Assembly: GCF_007678255.1 (NCBI RefSeq)
Contig: NZ_VEED01000004.1
Location: forward strand, 62,001-126,000
Reading direction: 5' to 3'
From: Bacillus sp. X1(2014)
GTDB taxonomy: Bacteria > Bacillota > Bacilli > Bacillales_B > DSM-18226
DNA length: 64,000 nucleotides
Shown piece after piece: positions 1-8,360 of this stretch; positions within the stretch are counted from its first letter, which is position 1; the number at the start of each line of letters is the position of its first letter. The position numbers were made by a program, and so were the translations under genes. The notes below the pieces were generated by a model. The model was given only the letters and a program-made list of their open reading frames with translations, was not told the origin of the DNA and made no database searches.

Positions 1-246
1 ACATTGGCGTTTGAAGCTATACAATTCATTTTCGCAATGGGAAGAAGCGATATTACTGATGTACTTGGCAATACGCTTGGAGGGGTAATCGGCATTGGTA
101 TTTATGCTTTATTGTTCAAGATTTTCAAAAACAGGACTGTTAAGGTTGTAAATATACTTGCCTTGGTAGTAACTGTTTGCGTAGTATTATATTTCGCCTA
201 TCTGTTTTATCTCAGCCATTTTGTTATGAGGCGTCTGCATCCCTGA
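1..246 (+). CDS. VanZ-like membrane protein, C-terminal fragment
   Basis: The reading frame is open from the first base of the window, so the gene starts outside it. The visible 80 or so residues contain the VanZ-family signature in which a GRS..D..DVLGNTLGG stretch leads into a transmembrane helix, followed by a second helix and a short basic tail. VanZ-like proteins are small polytopic membrane proteins of uncertain function; one member contributes to teicoplanin resistance, but most are uncharacterised. A terminator-like hairpin follows about 27 bases after the stop. The family call rests on this one signature, and nothing can be said about the N-terminus. Confidence 0.7.
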   Translation, partial: TLAFEAIQFIFAMGRSDITDVLGNTLGGVIGIGIYALLFKIFKNRTVKVVNILALVVTVCVVLYFAYLFYLSHFVMRRLHP

Positions 247-272
247 TGTTAGCAACCAAGCTTTATCACTTT

Positions 273-305
273 GACCGACAGGGTTATTCCTGCCGGTCTT
301 TTTTG
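273..305 (+). terminator. Rho-independent terminator after the VanZ-like gene
   Basis: A 10-bp stem with one mismatch (gaccgacagg / cctgccggtc) and a 6-nt loop is followed by a run of T. It sits directly downstream of the VanZ-like stop codon. Confidence 0.8.
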
Positions 306-426
306 ATTTTCTCCGCTACAGACAAACTACAGGTTGGCTACAGGGAAAATACAAATTGCTTTGCCATAATAGGAGCATGACAAACGTAAATGTCTATTTT
401 ACGCCATACATAGGAGGACTACCGCA

Positions 427-635
427 ATGAAAATGAAAAAACTAATCGCACTCGCTTTAGCACTTTTTCTCGCCCTTCCCATATACCTGTCCAATTTTCT
501 CCTTCTACTACCCAGAAAAAAGCACTATTAGAACATTTCAAAGCAAATATTAATTCTAGATTCGAATATAATTTAATGGAACTTTCTAATTCTTTTGATT
601 GTAAATTCGTTTCATTAAGTCCTTTACTCCTATAA
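427..635 (+). pseudogene. Remnant of a small secreted protein, frameshifted
   Basis: A strong ribosome binding site (aggagg, 8 bases before ATG 427) opens a typical signal peptide (MKMKKLIALALALFLALP). That frame stops at 531 after 34 residues. The next frame continues from about 483 to a stop at 633-635 with ordinary protein composition (KKALLEHFKANINSRFEYN and onward). The simplest reading is a secreted protein broken by a frameshift near 480-500. I do not recognise the family. A genuine 34-aa secreted peptide is the alternative. Confidence 0.4.
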
Positions 636-1104
636 CCTCCTTTACTATAATTTTAAATTAACATTAAAAAACTTTTATTTCCTCATAAAATTTATTGAAA
701 TCTCCTACGACTTTAGACGTATAGGTATGAGAAAGTCTCGTACTATTATTTCAACCAACCTGCTGGTTGATTGAAATAGGGATATTTGATTAACTTTATT
801 GTCATTGGATCCCTGCCACATTCCAACCACCTATACCCCCCAAAATGAAAATCCGAGCTGTATTCCGCAAATAAGTTTTTAAAATTATCATTTTGGGGTA
901 TTTATTTTTCTTAGCTTGATGGGTATGAGACCGAACCCCTTTTCAGAAACTTCTTAAATGTTTTCAAATTACTTTGACTATACAGTATACTAATATTATC
1001 AATGTAACCGTATAAAAAATGGGTTTAATAAATGGATGATGGTGTTACGGGTAAAGAGGTTGAAAATGGGACCAGCTCGTAAAATCTTAAAGGACAGATG
1101 TTAA
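636..1104. other. Intergenic stretch with two inverted repeats, no gene seen
   Basis: No convincing coding region was found. Two symmetrical sequences are present. One is a 14-bp stem with one mismatch and a TGCT loop at 747-778 (tatttcaaccaacc / ggttgattgaaata) with no T run. The other is a long-range pair at about 834-900, where taccccccaaaatg faces cattttggggta across roughly 40 bases and is followed by tattttt, so it could terminate transcription rightwards. Confidence 0.4.
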
Positions 1105-2307
1105 ATGGAATTAAATAGTTATAAGGAGTCACAAGGGGTTTCTAAATTATGGAATTTTAATTATATTTTCATATTGTGTATCAACATTCTCAGTAATATG
1201 GCGTTTAATCTTGTTACTCCTCTATTGTCTAAATATTCTATTCATTTAGGTGCATCCTTGGGGATGTCAGGTGTGATCGTTGGTTTGTTTGCGATTACGG
1301 CGCTTGTTATTGGTCCATTTGGAGGAATTCTCACAGACCGGATCAATAAAAAACATGTCATGATCATTGCTACTATCATCAATGGCATTGCGACAATTGG
1401 TTACAGCCTATCACCCAATATAGGACTTCTGATTTTATTCCGTATCTTGCATGGAGCCAGTTTCAGTATTGCCATTGCCTCCAACCTTGCTTGGATATCT
1501 GATTTTATACCTAGAAACAGGATGGGAGAAGGGATTGGCTATTTTGGAATTAGTCAGATTATAGCGATTGCTATTGGTCCTGGAATAGGGATAGAAGCGG
1601 CAAGTCAATTCGGAATCCCCAAAATCTTCATGATGGCAGCAGCATTGCTTTTTACTGCATCGATTTGTATGTTTTTTGTTTCAACCAAGGCTCATACATT
1701 CAAAGGAAATAAAACAGTTAAAAATAAGAGAATCGGTCTAAAGGATATTATTGCATTTGAGATACTGCCGCTTTCTTTAATAGGGGGCTTGTTTTCATTA
1801 GGAAATGGGCTTGTCACCTCTTTTTTAGTTTTACTGGGAAATGAACGGAATATAAATGGAGTGGGTATCTATTTCACTGTAAATGCATTGTTTCTTCTTT
1901 TTATAAGACCCGTATCGGGAAAGCTTTATGACCGAAAGGGACTCTCTTTTATTTTGTATCCTGCATTATTATTTGGCTGCATCGAATCATTGTTATTAGG
2001 GTTTGCCAATTCGCTATGGATGATCATTTTAGCTGCTATTTTTAAAGCATTGGGCCAGGGAATCGGACAGCCTGCACTGCAGGCAGAGTCTCTTCGAAAA
2101 TTAGGCAGTCAAAGAACAGGAGTGGCTTCGAGTACTTTCTATATTGGAGCGAGTATCGGGCAAGGATTTGGTCCTTTGCTTGGCGGAGGTTTTGCTTCTC
2201 TATTTGGATATCAAGGAATGTTTAACGTTAGTGCCGTTCTCATGATATCTGGTATTTTTGGTTATGCCATATACAATAAAAGTACGCAACCTGCTGATTC
2301 TAATTAA
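1105..2307 (+). CDS. Major facilitator superfamily transporter
   Basis: A 400-residue polytopic protein with about twelve hydrophobic segments in two halves, the usual size for a drug/metabolite exporter of the DHA1 type. The loop between helices 2 and 3 carries the MFS motif A pattern (GGILTDRINKK, residues 73-83). The fifth-helix region has the glycine-rich GPGIGIEAA stretch resembling the exporter motif C. It acts in the cytoplasmic membrane as a proton-coupled transporter; the substrate cannot be read from sequence. The start has only a weak Shine-Dalgarno (aaagga). Its stop overlaps by three bases the stop of the opposite-strand MobA-like gene. Confidence 0.85.
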   Translation: MELNSYKESQGVSKLWNFNYIFILCINILSNMAFNLVTPLLSKYSIHLGASLGMSGVIVGLFAITALVIGPFGGILTDRINKKHVMIIATIINGIATIGYSLSPNIGLLILFRILHGASFSIAIASNLAWISDFIPRNRMGEGIGYFGISQIIAIAIGPGIGIEAASQFGIPKIFMMAAALLFTASICMFFVSTKAHTFKGNKTVKNKRIGLKDIIAFEILPLSLIGGLFSLGNGLVTSFLVLLGNERNINGVGIYFTVNALFLLFIRPVSGKLYDRKGLSFILYPALLFGCIESLLLGFANSLWMIILAAIFKALGQGIGQPALQAESLRKLGSQRTGVASSTFYIGASIGQGFGPLLGGGFASLFGYQGMFNVSAVLMISGIFGYAIYNKSTQPADSN

Positions 2308-2891
2308 GCTTTATCATAATAATCAAGGGCCTTTTGGTAATCCTCCTGGGTATCAACATCCATTAATATTCCTGGATCATCTACATTCATGTATTTCTTT
2401 TCGAAACCGCCCAGGACCGCACGCAAATTACTTTCTGGATTGGTTTCGAGAATTTTCTGTTGCACTTCACTAGATAATTTTATAGGGTGACCACCTTTAA
2501 AGTTAAAGCTGGGAATAACTACATTCCCTTCTTGTTCTACAAGTAACTGAACCGTCTCTTTTTTTACTAGTGGACAATCTCCGGGTGCGATAAAGAAGGT
2601 TGAGGCATTTACTTCGTTGCAGCCCTTTTGTATAGACGTAAACATTCCCTGGTTAAAGTTTTCATTATAAACAAATTTGACCTGAAATGAATAGACACTC
2701 TTACTTCTGATTTTTACAATTTCCTCTTTGATAATTTCCGCTTGGAACCCAGCCACGACGATGGCTCTGCTGCATATTCCTTCAAATTTTGAAAGGGTTT
2801 GCTCCAATACAGTCATTTGCCCGAGTGGCAACGTCATTTTATATGCATTCGCACGGCTGGAGTATCCAGCAGCTAGGACGATTGCTTCCAT
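2304..2891 (-). CDS. MobA-like nucleotidyltransferase (molybdenum cofactor cytidylyltransferase type)
   Basis: A 195-aa protein with the nucleotidyltransferase fold: an N-terminal LAAGYSSR loop (residues 6-13) for nucleotide phosphate binding, the GMFTSI segment (82-87) and the metal-binding GDCP motif (104-107). MocA/PucB-type enzymes transfer CMP or GMP to molybdopterin for xanthine dehydrogenase-class enzymes. No molybdoenzyme gene is adjacent, although purine-catabolic puc genes lie at 48-52 kb. I place the start at ATG 2891, nine codon-bases inside an in-frame GTG, because AAGG lies about 8 bases before it. The exact nucleotide and cofactor are inferred, not seen. Confidence 0.8.
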   Translation of the reverse strand: MEAIVLAAGYSSRANAYKMTLPLGQMTVLEQTLSKFEGICSRAIVVAGFQAEIIKEEIVKIRSKSVYSFQVKFVYNENFNQGMFTSIQKGCNEVNASTFFIAPGDCPLVKKETVQLLVEQEGNVVIPSFNFKGGHPIKLSSEVQQKILETNPESNLRAVLGGFEKKYMNVDDPGILMDVDTQEDYQKALDYYDKA

Positions 2892-3006
2892 TTTTGTCAC
2901 CTTCTATATATGATTATTTAATTAATTTATTTACCTTGACTCCATGTTTGCCATTGCGGTCTAAGACAATCTTTAATGATATACATTAACTCCTTAAGAA
3001 CATTGC

Positions 3007-3031
3007 AAAGCGTCTAACTGGCGCTTTTTTT
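3007..3031 (+). terminator. Orphan rightward terminator
   Basis: The arms aaagcg and cgcttt enclose a short loop and lead into a run of seven T on the plus strand. No rightward gene ends here, so it may be a relic or may insulate the RNA cluster from transcription out of the mobA region. Confidence 0.5.
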
Positions 3032-3067
3032 CTTTCATTGATAATTTTATTCGTTTACTAATAATAA

Positions 3068-3097
3068 AATCACCATCCACAAATATGGATGGTGATT
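3068..3097 (-). terminator. Terminator of the tRNA/tmRNA cluster
   Basis: A near-perfect hairpin (aatcaccatcc / ggatggtgatt) with a TTTATT-type tail on the minus strand. It lies downstream of all the minus-strand RNA genes between 3149 and 3933, so it probably ends that transcription unit. Confidence 0.75.
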
Positions 3098-3148
3098 GAT
3101 ATGTTAGATATTAGTTTTTGAAAGTAAGTTTGTAGAGAGCTATGTAAT

Positions 3149-3221
3149 AGCCCACACAATTTCAATAGTTATGGCTGCTGCGTTCCCGCCCTGACCAGTT
3201 TCCTAGTGTCTTTGTTGGACT
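3149..3221 (-). ncRNA. SRP RNA domain IV-like hairpin (short or partial scRNA)
   Basis: The minus strand at 3196-3173 reads GGTCAGG-GCG-GGAA-CGC-AGCAGCC. This is the 24-nt SRP RNA domain IV core: same length, same internal-loop bases and same GGAA tetraloop as the classical GGTCAGG-TCC-GGAA-GGA-AGCAGCC, with the closing helix changed on both sides (GCG/CGC for TCC/GGA). Such covariation argues for a real Ffh-binding structure. Outer pairing AGTCC/GGGCT closes a hairpin of about 73 nt. A full Bacillus scRNA is about 270 nt with an Alu domain, and there is no room for that here because tRNA-Asn begins three bases upstream. It is therefore either a short 4.5S-type RNA or a truncated copy. Confidence 0.65.
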
Positions 3222-3224
3222 AAA

Positions 3225-3296
3225 CTCCGCAGGTAGGACTCGAACCTACGACCGATCGGTTAACAGCCGATAGCTCTACCACTGAGCTACTGCGGA
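3225..3296 (-). tRNA. tRNA-Asn (GTT)
   Basis: A cloverleaf with acceptor arms TCCGCAG/CTGCGGA, D arm GCTC/GAGC, anticodon loop CTGTTAA giving anticodon GTT, and the T-loop motif GGTTCGAGTCC. CCA is not encoded. It is the last tRNA of the minus-strand cluster. Confidence 0.95.
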
Positions 3297-3328
3297 AAAA
3301 TAAGTTATTTTGCTAGCGCAAAAAACTA

Positions 3329-3404
<76 letters not shown>

Positions 3405-3474
3405 ATAATACTTAAGTAATATTTACATAATAATCGGATAATGAAGTTTTTTCAAGATATTTTTTTAATTTTAG

Positions 3475-3833
3475 TGGAAATGACGGGAGTTGAACCCGTG
3501 TGCAAAGATATAGGCACTTATACATCTACGAGTGTAGTCAGTAGAATTGATTTCACTTACTTCGTTAGCCTACTGACAGGCGTTGAAGCAGCTAGTCTGG
3601 TTCGTCTCTTCCTTCATCCTCAGACGGTGGAATTCGGCGTAGTCCACTTCATTTGAGTCCCTTACCCTACCACATGGACGATGGAGGGAGGAACCGCTAT
3701 CGTCTGTTATTAGGCAGCGAAAGCGAAGTTGTTGTTTTGTTTGCCAGTTATAGGCTTTATCGTTTTAACGAGGCCGAATCCCTCGACTCGCAATATAAGC
3801 TCAAACTATCCCTGTCGATACCAAAACATCCCC
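3475..3833 (-). ncRNA. ssrA: Transfer-messenger RNA (tmRNA)
   Basis: A one-piece tmRNA of about 359 nt that rescues stalled ribosomes with SmpB and tags nascent peptides for proteolysis. The 5' end GGGGATG pairs with CATTTCC at the 3' end, including the G3-U pair read by alanyl-tRNA synthetase, and a T-arm (GGGTTCAACTCCC) lies near the 3' end. The tag frame at 3745-3707 encodes GKQNNNFAFAA followed by two stop codons, so the added tag is A-GKQNNNFAFAA, ending in the FAA type of signal read by ClpXP. The terminal CCA is not fully encoded (ACTA). It is flanked by tRNA-Ser and tRNA-Thr. The smpB-rnr genes that often adjoin ssrA are not next to it. Confidence 0.95.
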
Positions 3834-3842
3834 ATAATATAA

Positions 3843-3933
3843 TGGCAGAGAAGAAGGGATTTGAACCCTCGCGCCGGTTACCCGACCTACACCCTTAGCA
3901 GGGGCGCCTCTTCAGCCTCTTGAGTACTTCTCT
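3843..3933 (-). tRNA. tRNA-Ser (GCT)
   Basis: A 91-nt class II tRNA with acceptor AGAGAAG/CTTCTCT, anticodon loop CTGCTAA giving anticodon GCT, a long variable arm (GTGTAGGTCGGGTAACCGGC region), T-loop GGTTCAAATCC and an encoded CCA. It is the first RNA gene of the minus-strand cluster. Confidence 0.95.
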
Positions 3934-4086
3934 GTAATGAAAGTTTACTCGTAAGTCCGTTAAGAACTTACAAGAGAAATATATCATGTCTGCCAAATGG
4001 AAGATAGCTGTAAAATTTGGTAGTTCTAAAGACCTAGTCGAATCATTTAAGATGCATCAATCTTTCAGAAAAGAGCAAAATTTAAA

Positions 4087-4116
4087 TATGGCCTCTCTTG
4101 ATTAGAAGAGGCCATA
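4087..4116 (-). terminator. Terminator after the 46-aa protein gene
   Basis: The arms tatggcctct and agaggccata enclose a 10-nt loop. Read leftwards it is followed by an A/T-rich tail with T runs. It lies about 60 bases beyond the stop of the small minus-strand gene. Confidence 0.6.
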
Positions 4117-4175
4117 AGTTCGAGATATTGTTGGTTATCCGCAGAATGATTTATCTAGTCGTGCCCACTTCAAAT

Positions 4176-4316
4176 TTATTTCATTTTAATAGGAGTTACG
4201 ACAGCAAATAAATTTTCAGATGGATCATTTACCTTTATTTCTATTACTTTATATCCAGTTCCTCCGTCGTTAAATGCATTTTTAGTTGTTTTTATTATTA
4301 ATTCATTGTTGTTCAT
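4176..4316 (-). CDS. Small uncharacterised protein, 46 aa
   Basis: ATG 4316 is preceded by a clear ribosome binding site (GGAAGGAAG). The frame encodes 46 residues beginning MNNNELIIKTTKN and ending VVTPIKMK. It contains an alternating polar/hydrophobic GYKVIEIKVNDP segment that looks like beta strands. No signal peptide or membrane helix is present. A terminator-like hairpin follows, so it has the layout of a single-gene transcription unit. I do not recognise the family. Coding status is supported by the Shine-Dalgarno, the terminator and the composition, not by homology. Confidence 0.6.
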   Translation of the reverse strand: MNNNELIIKTTKNAFNDGGTGYKVIEIKVNDPSENLFAVVTPIKMK

Positions 4317-4438
4317 AGTGATTTCTTCCTTCCAATCAAATTCTCACAGAAGTTACTATATGTTGACGGAATAGAAATGTGCATCATTTTTAGAAAAATT
4401 TAGTTGTATGCTTTTACAGTTTAAATACTTGGACCGGT

Positions 4439-5281
4439 TTAAAATTCTTCGTATACTGCCGGATCCTGATTGTTTAATCTACCATCTGGGCGAGTTAATC
4501 CGGAAATGATACTCATTTCTGTTTCATCAAGTGAAAAATCAAAAATAGATACATTTTCAAGCTGACGATCAGGAGAAGCTGATTTAGGAATGGAAATGGC
4601 CCCAAGTTGATAATGCCAACGTAAAATAATTTGTGAAATGGACATATTATGTTGTTCTGCAATTTGTTTAATGGTGTCATTTTGTAATACTTGATTGGCT
4701 CGAGCTAATGGACTCCAGGATTCCGTTGTAATATTATTTTCTTCATGCCATTTTCTCTGTGGGCCTTGATTGAAAAATGGGTGTAATTCGATTTGGTTAA
4801 CGCTAGGTTTTACACCTGTTTCTTTTTCTAAACGCTCGATATGTTCTGGTAGAAAATTACATACCCCAATTGAACGAATAAGCCCCCATTTTTTAGCGTC
4901 TATTAACGCCTGCCAGGACTCCACATATAGATCCTGTTTTGGGTTTGGCCAATGAATAAGATATAAATCATAATAATCTACCTTTGCGCGATATAACGAT
5001 TCTTGAATAGTTGTAATGGCTTTGTCATAGGTTTGATAGCGTCCTGGCAGTTTCGATGTAATTTTTAATTTTTCTCTAGGAACAGAACTGCATCTAACAG
5101 CTTCTCCCACCGTGCCTTCGTTTTCATAATTGTATGCTGAGTCTATTAATCTGTAACCAATATCAATCGCACTTACTATCGAATTAACACCATCAGCTCC
5201 CTTGAGTTTATATGTACCCAAACCGATAACAGGTAACGAAAGCCCGTCATTAAGTGTAATTTCTGGGATGGATATAACCAT
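4439..5281 (-). CDS. Aldo/keto reductase
   Basis: A 280-aa single-domain NADPH-dependent oxidoreductase with the (beta/alpha)8 barrel signature of the AKR family. The catalytic tetrad is visible: D47 and Y52 (LIDSAYNYENE), K77 (ITSKLP) and H110 (YLIHW). The PKSAS motif near residue 245 is the usual NADP phosphate-binding site. Members reduce aldehydes such as methylglyoxal or 2,5-diketogluconate; the true substrate is unknown. I chose ATG 5281 over the in-frame GTG 5287 because AGGAG lies 9 bases before the ATG but only 3 before the GTG. It appears to be monocistronic. Confidence 0.88.
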   Translation of the reverse strand: MVISIPEITLNDGLSLPVIGLGTYKLKGADGVNSIVSAIDIGYRLIDSAYNYENEGTVGEAVRCSSVPREKLKITSKLPGRYQTYDKAITTIQESLYRAKVDYYDLYLIHWPNPKQDLYVESWQALIDAKKWGLIRSIGVCNFLPEHIERLEKETGVKPSVNQIELHPFFNQGPQRKWHEENNITTESWSPLARANQVLQNDTIKQIAEQHNMSISQIILRWHYQLGAISIPKSASPDRQLENVSIFDFSLDETEMSIISGLTRPDGRLNNQDPAVYEEF

Positions 5282-5479
5282 AACCACTCACTCCTTTCTG
5301 TATTAATCTAAGATTAGCACAATTTTTATAGCATTTCATGGAAAGAAAAGGTTTTATTACCATTACATTCAGGAAAAATAGTTTTGCATACAAAAAACAC
5401 TTACCTGGATTGCTATTTTCTCGCGATTGGAGGAAGTGCTCTCCTATTAGTCGACAATTTTTAATCTTCCTGTTTACCT

Positions 5480-6073
5480 TCAGCTGGACTCATCTTTCTC
5501 TACTAAAAACTTTCTCACCATGACTTTATTTAAATGCCTCATTCCCAGCATGCTAAGATTCATCCAAATCCAGCTATAAAACTGGCCAAACAGGAAAACG
5601 CCTGCTGCCACTGTACCACTTACTCGGCTTGAAACAGAAGGTCCTAAAACGGGGAATTTAAATATGTAAAGTAAGATAAGAATACCTGCTGAAAGAAAGG
5701 TTCCTCCCAATACCGATACCATTGATTCTGTTTTATACAGTTTAAATCCTGTCCCAAGGGCAATGCCGAGAAGACCGGTAGTAAATAGGAAGACCAGGAC
5801 TTCACTAGGCTGCAGGATGATCAATAACAAAGCAGTAACACCGTATGTTAACAGACCGATTCGGATGGAAATAACCATCGCAAGAACAATCGGTCCGGTA
5901 GTCATGATGCTAAACGCATAACCAATCCCACCTATCAAACCCGCTGATTGAAGGATGGCAGCGGTCGCACCTAACAGGCTGCCAAGCACAAGCTTCATAT
6001 TATTGGTATACTGAACGGTTGTAATCTTATGTTTCTTTTTAAATACGCCCAAAGTCCAAGTTATCAATCTCAT
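5480..6073 (-). CDS. Multi-pass membrane protein of unknown function
   Basis: A 197-aa protein with about five or six hydrophobic segments, a basic N-terminus (FKKKHK) and a basic C-terminal tail (HLNKVMVRKFLVEK). The loops are short and glycine-rich, which gives it the look of a small transporter component such as an ECF S-subunit or a DUF2232-like protein, but no diagnostic motif was seen. ATG 6073 was chosen because AGGAGG ends 6 bases before it; an upstream ATG at 6079 overlaps the ribosome binding site. No partner gene adjoins it. Confidence 0.6.
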   Translation of the reverse strand: MRLITWTLGVFKKKHKITTVQYTNNMKLVLGSLLGATAAILQSAGLIGGIGYAFSIMTTGPIVLAMVISIRIGLLTYGVTALLLIILQPSEVLVFLFTTGLLGIALGTGFKLYKTESMVSVLGGTFLSAGILILLYIFKFPVLGPSVSSRVSGTVAAGVFLFGQFYSWIWMNLSMLGMRHLNKVMVRKFLVEKDESS

Positions 6074-6336
6074 AAGCATCCTCCTCGAACTGGTAAATGG
6101 CGATCCGATCTGCAGATTTTCCTCAAAGAGTAATGGATATTGGCCCCATCTCTAACATCTATTCTTTGATCAGCAATTGATGCATGCTTTTTTCATGAAC
6201 AATCGGAAAACGCCATGGCCCCTATAAACTCTGATACCAAGTGATATTCCTGAGAATTTAGCGGTTTGCCCATTTAAATCAGGACATCTCCCCACTCTTG
6301 TACGTATGAATATACTGCAGTATGGAGGTGTCAATC

Positions 6337-7089
6337 GTGAAAGGACTTTATATAGATGATCCCTTAGGCAGGGTCCAATTAAAGGAATGGGAAAAGAAAG
6401 CTATAGAGAAATTCTCCACTAAAATGAGTGACAAAGAAAAACCCTTTCCCTGCATCCCTGCAACGATAGGATTTTCTCAGAACCATTTGCGGTACAGCTT
6501 TATCGGTGAGCCCAGGGAAACTTCGACAATATATGAACTTGCGGAAGCATTGAGCGAGTATTCAAAAATTTCAAGGGAAATCGGATCATACACATCACTG
6601 ATTGTTTTTTATGAAACCCCCGAGGACATGAAGGCAGCGTTTACGGTTGAAGATTATGAACAGCTATTTTGGAAACATCTAAGCGGCTTGGCCAGAATCG
6701 ACAGATTTGATTGGCCAGTGGATATACCAATGGACCCCCATCATCCTGTCTGGGAGTTTTGCTATAATGGGGAGAAATACTTTATGTACTGTGCAACACC
6801 CGCCCATAAGAATCGAAAAAGCAGGCATTTTGATGAAATGATGCTTGCCATTACCCCGCGTTGGGTTCTCCAGGAATTTAACAAATCACCCAATTTCGCA
6901 AATGGGATTAAACAACAAGTTAGAAAAAGGCTGGCAGCCTATGATACCGCTCCTATCCATCCTGACCTAAACAGCTATGGAGCTGAGGATAATTTTGAGT
7001 GGCGGCAATATTTTCTTCGGGATGATGATTCGTCATTGTCCAAATGCCCCTATCATCGGTTTCTAAACTTGTTTAAATCTAATCAATGA
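6337..7089 (+). CDS. YqcI/YcgG family protein
   Basis: A 250-aa cytoplasmic protein matching the YqcI/YcgG pattern. Its features include KPFPCIPATIGF near the N-terminus, YTSLIVFYETPE, MDPHHPVWEFCYNGEKYFMYCATPAH in the middle (given here only as landmarks around residues 130-155), ITPRWVLQEFN, and SKCPYHRF at the C-terminus. The biochemical role of the family is not known. The conserved Cys and His residues suggest a metal or redox function, which is inference. I place the start at GTG 6337 because GGAGG lies 8 bases upstream. The in-frame ATG 6322 forms part of that ribosome binding site. Confidence 0.8.
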   Translation: MKGLYIDDPLGRVQLKEWEKKAIEKFSTKMSDKEKPFPCIPATIGFSQNHLRYSFIGEPRETSTIYELAEALSEYSKISREIGSYTSLIVFYETPEDMKAAFTVEDYEQLFWKHLSGLARIDRFDWPVDIPMDPHHPVWEFCYNGEKYFMYCATPAHKNRKSRHFDEMMLAITPRWVLQEFNKSPNFANGIKQQVRKRLAAYDTAPIHPDLNSYGAEDNFEWRQYFLRDDDSSLSKCPYHRFLNLFKSNQ

Positions 7090-7095
7090 TGACCG

Positions 7096-7125
7096 CAGGA
7101 TCCACCGCCTGCGTTTATTTTATTG
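7096..7125 (+). terminator. Terminator after the yqcI-like gene
   Basis: The arms cgcagg and cctgcg enclose a short loop and are followed by tttattttattgg. It lies about 10 bases after the stop codon. Confidence 0.6.
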
Positions 7126-7137
7126 GTTTTATAAAGA

Positions 7138-7158
7138 AAAAGGACCCCCTTAGGTCCT
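7138..7158 (-). terminator. Terminator after the LacI-type regulator gene
   Basis: On the minus strand aggacc..taaggg..ggtcct is followed by TTTTTC. It overlaps the end of the regulator gene. Confidence 0.6.
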
Positions 7159-8188
7159 AGTTTAGTGCAGTTGAGTTCCTTTTTGTGAGATAGGGTACAA
7201 TTGTTACTTCCTTTGATTTTTCAGGTTCTTGCTCATTTTTTGCATTAATTATTAAATCGAGTGCAGCCTGCCCAAGTTCTTCGTAATTGTGGTTAATCGA
7301 AGTTAAACTCGGTGTCAAAATATCGGCGACAAACGAATCATCATAGCCAACAAAGGCAAATTTCATCGGATCGATCTTTTGCTGATTGCATGCAACCAGC
7401 GCTCCGGAGGCTATCATATCATTCATACAAACAATTGCCGTAGGCAGCTCCTTGTTTTCCAGCAGCTTTTCCATCGCTATTTGTCCACTGCCTACCGAAA
7501 AACCACTATAAATATGCCATTCAGGATGGTAAATCAGACCATTCTCCAGCAGGTTTTGTTTGAATCCCACTACTTTTATATCGGTTGAAGTTATTCCCTG
7601 CTTTCCACCTAGCAAGCCAATGTTTTTGTGCCCCATTTCGACAAGATGATCCACAATTAGTTTCATACCCAACCGCTCATCGGATTTGACTTGAAAACAA
7701 TCGACTCCCGCCATCTCTCCATTGACCATCAACACAGGAATCTTATTCATCACTTCGAGAACTTCTGCCGCCTCTTCTGCTTCCGTTACCGATTTGTTAA
7801 TACGGCCGCCCATCATGATGATGCCTTCGACCTGGCGTTCTGAGAGAACCTTTAGATAAACCGACTCCATTGCACTATCATTCATAGAATTACATAGGAA
7901 AATCGTATAGCCCTTTTTTTGCGCGTATTTTTCCAACTCAATGCAGAAGCTTGAGAAGAATGGATTTGTGATATCTGGCAAGATCAATCCGATCATCTTC
8001 GTTTCTTTTTTGGACAAACTTCTCGCAATACTGTTTGGTTGGAAATTATATTCCTGTATTTTCGCTAGTACTTTTTCTTTTGTTTTTTTGCTGACGGGAT
8101 AATTGCCATTTAAAACACGGGACACCGTCGCGGGGGATACGTTTGTCGCTTCGGCAATATCGTAGATGGTAAACGTTTTTTTGTCCAA
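7157..8188 (-). CDS. LacI/GalR family transcriptional regulator
   Basis: A 343-aa protein with an N-terminal LacI-type helix-turn-helix (TIYDIAEATNVSPATVSRVL, residues 7-26) and hinge helix, followed by a periplasmic-binding-protein-like effector domain (GLILPDITNPFFS, about 60-340). It starts at TTG 8188 behind GGGAG. It lies directly downstream of the secreted GH30 glycosidase on the same strand, and two LacI-style palindromes precede that glycosidase, so it is most likely its local repressor responding to a sugar from the degraded polysaccharide. The effector is unknown. No palindrome of the same type was seen in front of the regulator gene itself. Confidence 0.88.
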   Translation of the reverse strand: MDKKTFTIYDIAEATNVSPATVSRVLNGNYPVSKKTKEKVLAKIQEYNFQPNSIARSLSKKETKMIGLILPDITNPFFSSFCIELEKYAQKKGYTIFLCNSMNDSAMESVYLKVLSERQVEGIIMMGGRINKSVTEAEEAAEVLEVMNKIPVLMVNGEMAGVDCFQVKSDERLGMKLIVDHLVEMGHKNIGLLGGKQGITSTDIKVVGFKQNLLENGLIYHPEWHIYSGFSVGSGQIAMEKLLENKELPTAIVCMNDMIASGALVACNQQKIDPMKFAFVGYDDSFVADILTPSLTSINHNYEELGQAALDLIINAKNEQEPEKSKEVTIVPYLTKRNSTALN

Positions 8189-8316
8189 AGGAAACTCTCC
8201 CTTCTTTTTAAAAAAAGTAACCTAAGTATCTTTCTTTCAATTGTAATCTATTTTATTAGAAAAATGGTAGTCGAACAGTTGAAAGAGGCTACGGGGAAAT
8301 AAAGGTGATAAAAAAA

Positions 8317-8352
8317 GTCATAGTTGAGGACGTTATCATCCTCAACTATGAT
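8317..8352 (-). terminator. Terminator of the GH30 gene
   Basis: A perfect 12-bp stem (catagttgagga / tcctcaactatg) followed on the minus strand by a long T run, placed immediately after the GH30 stop codon. Confidence 0.9.
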
Positions 8353-8360
8353 CTAGTGGA

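Noticed and set aside
747..778. 14-bp hairpin as terminator
   Set aside because: No T run on either strand and no gene ending next to it; kept only as an inverted repeat.
2789..2989. 66-codon plus-strand frame before the orphan terminator
   Set aside because: It is largely antisense to the MobA-like gene, with no ribosome binding site and unlikely composition.
3441..3898. Two open frames on the plus strand over the RNA genes
   Set aside because: They lie antisense to tmRNA and tRNA-Ser, which are certain.
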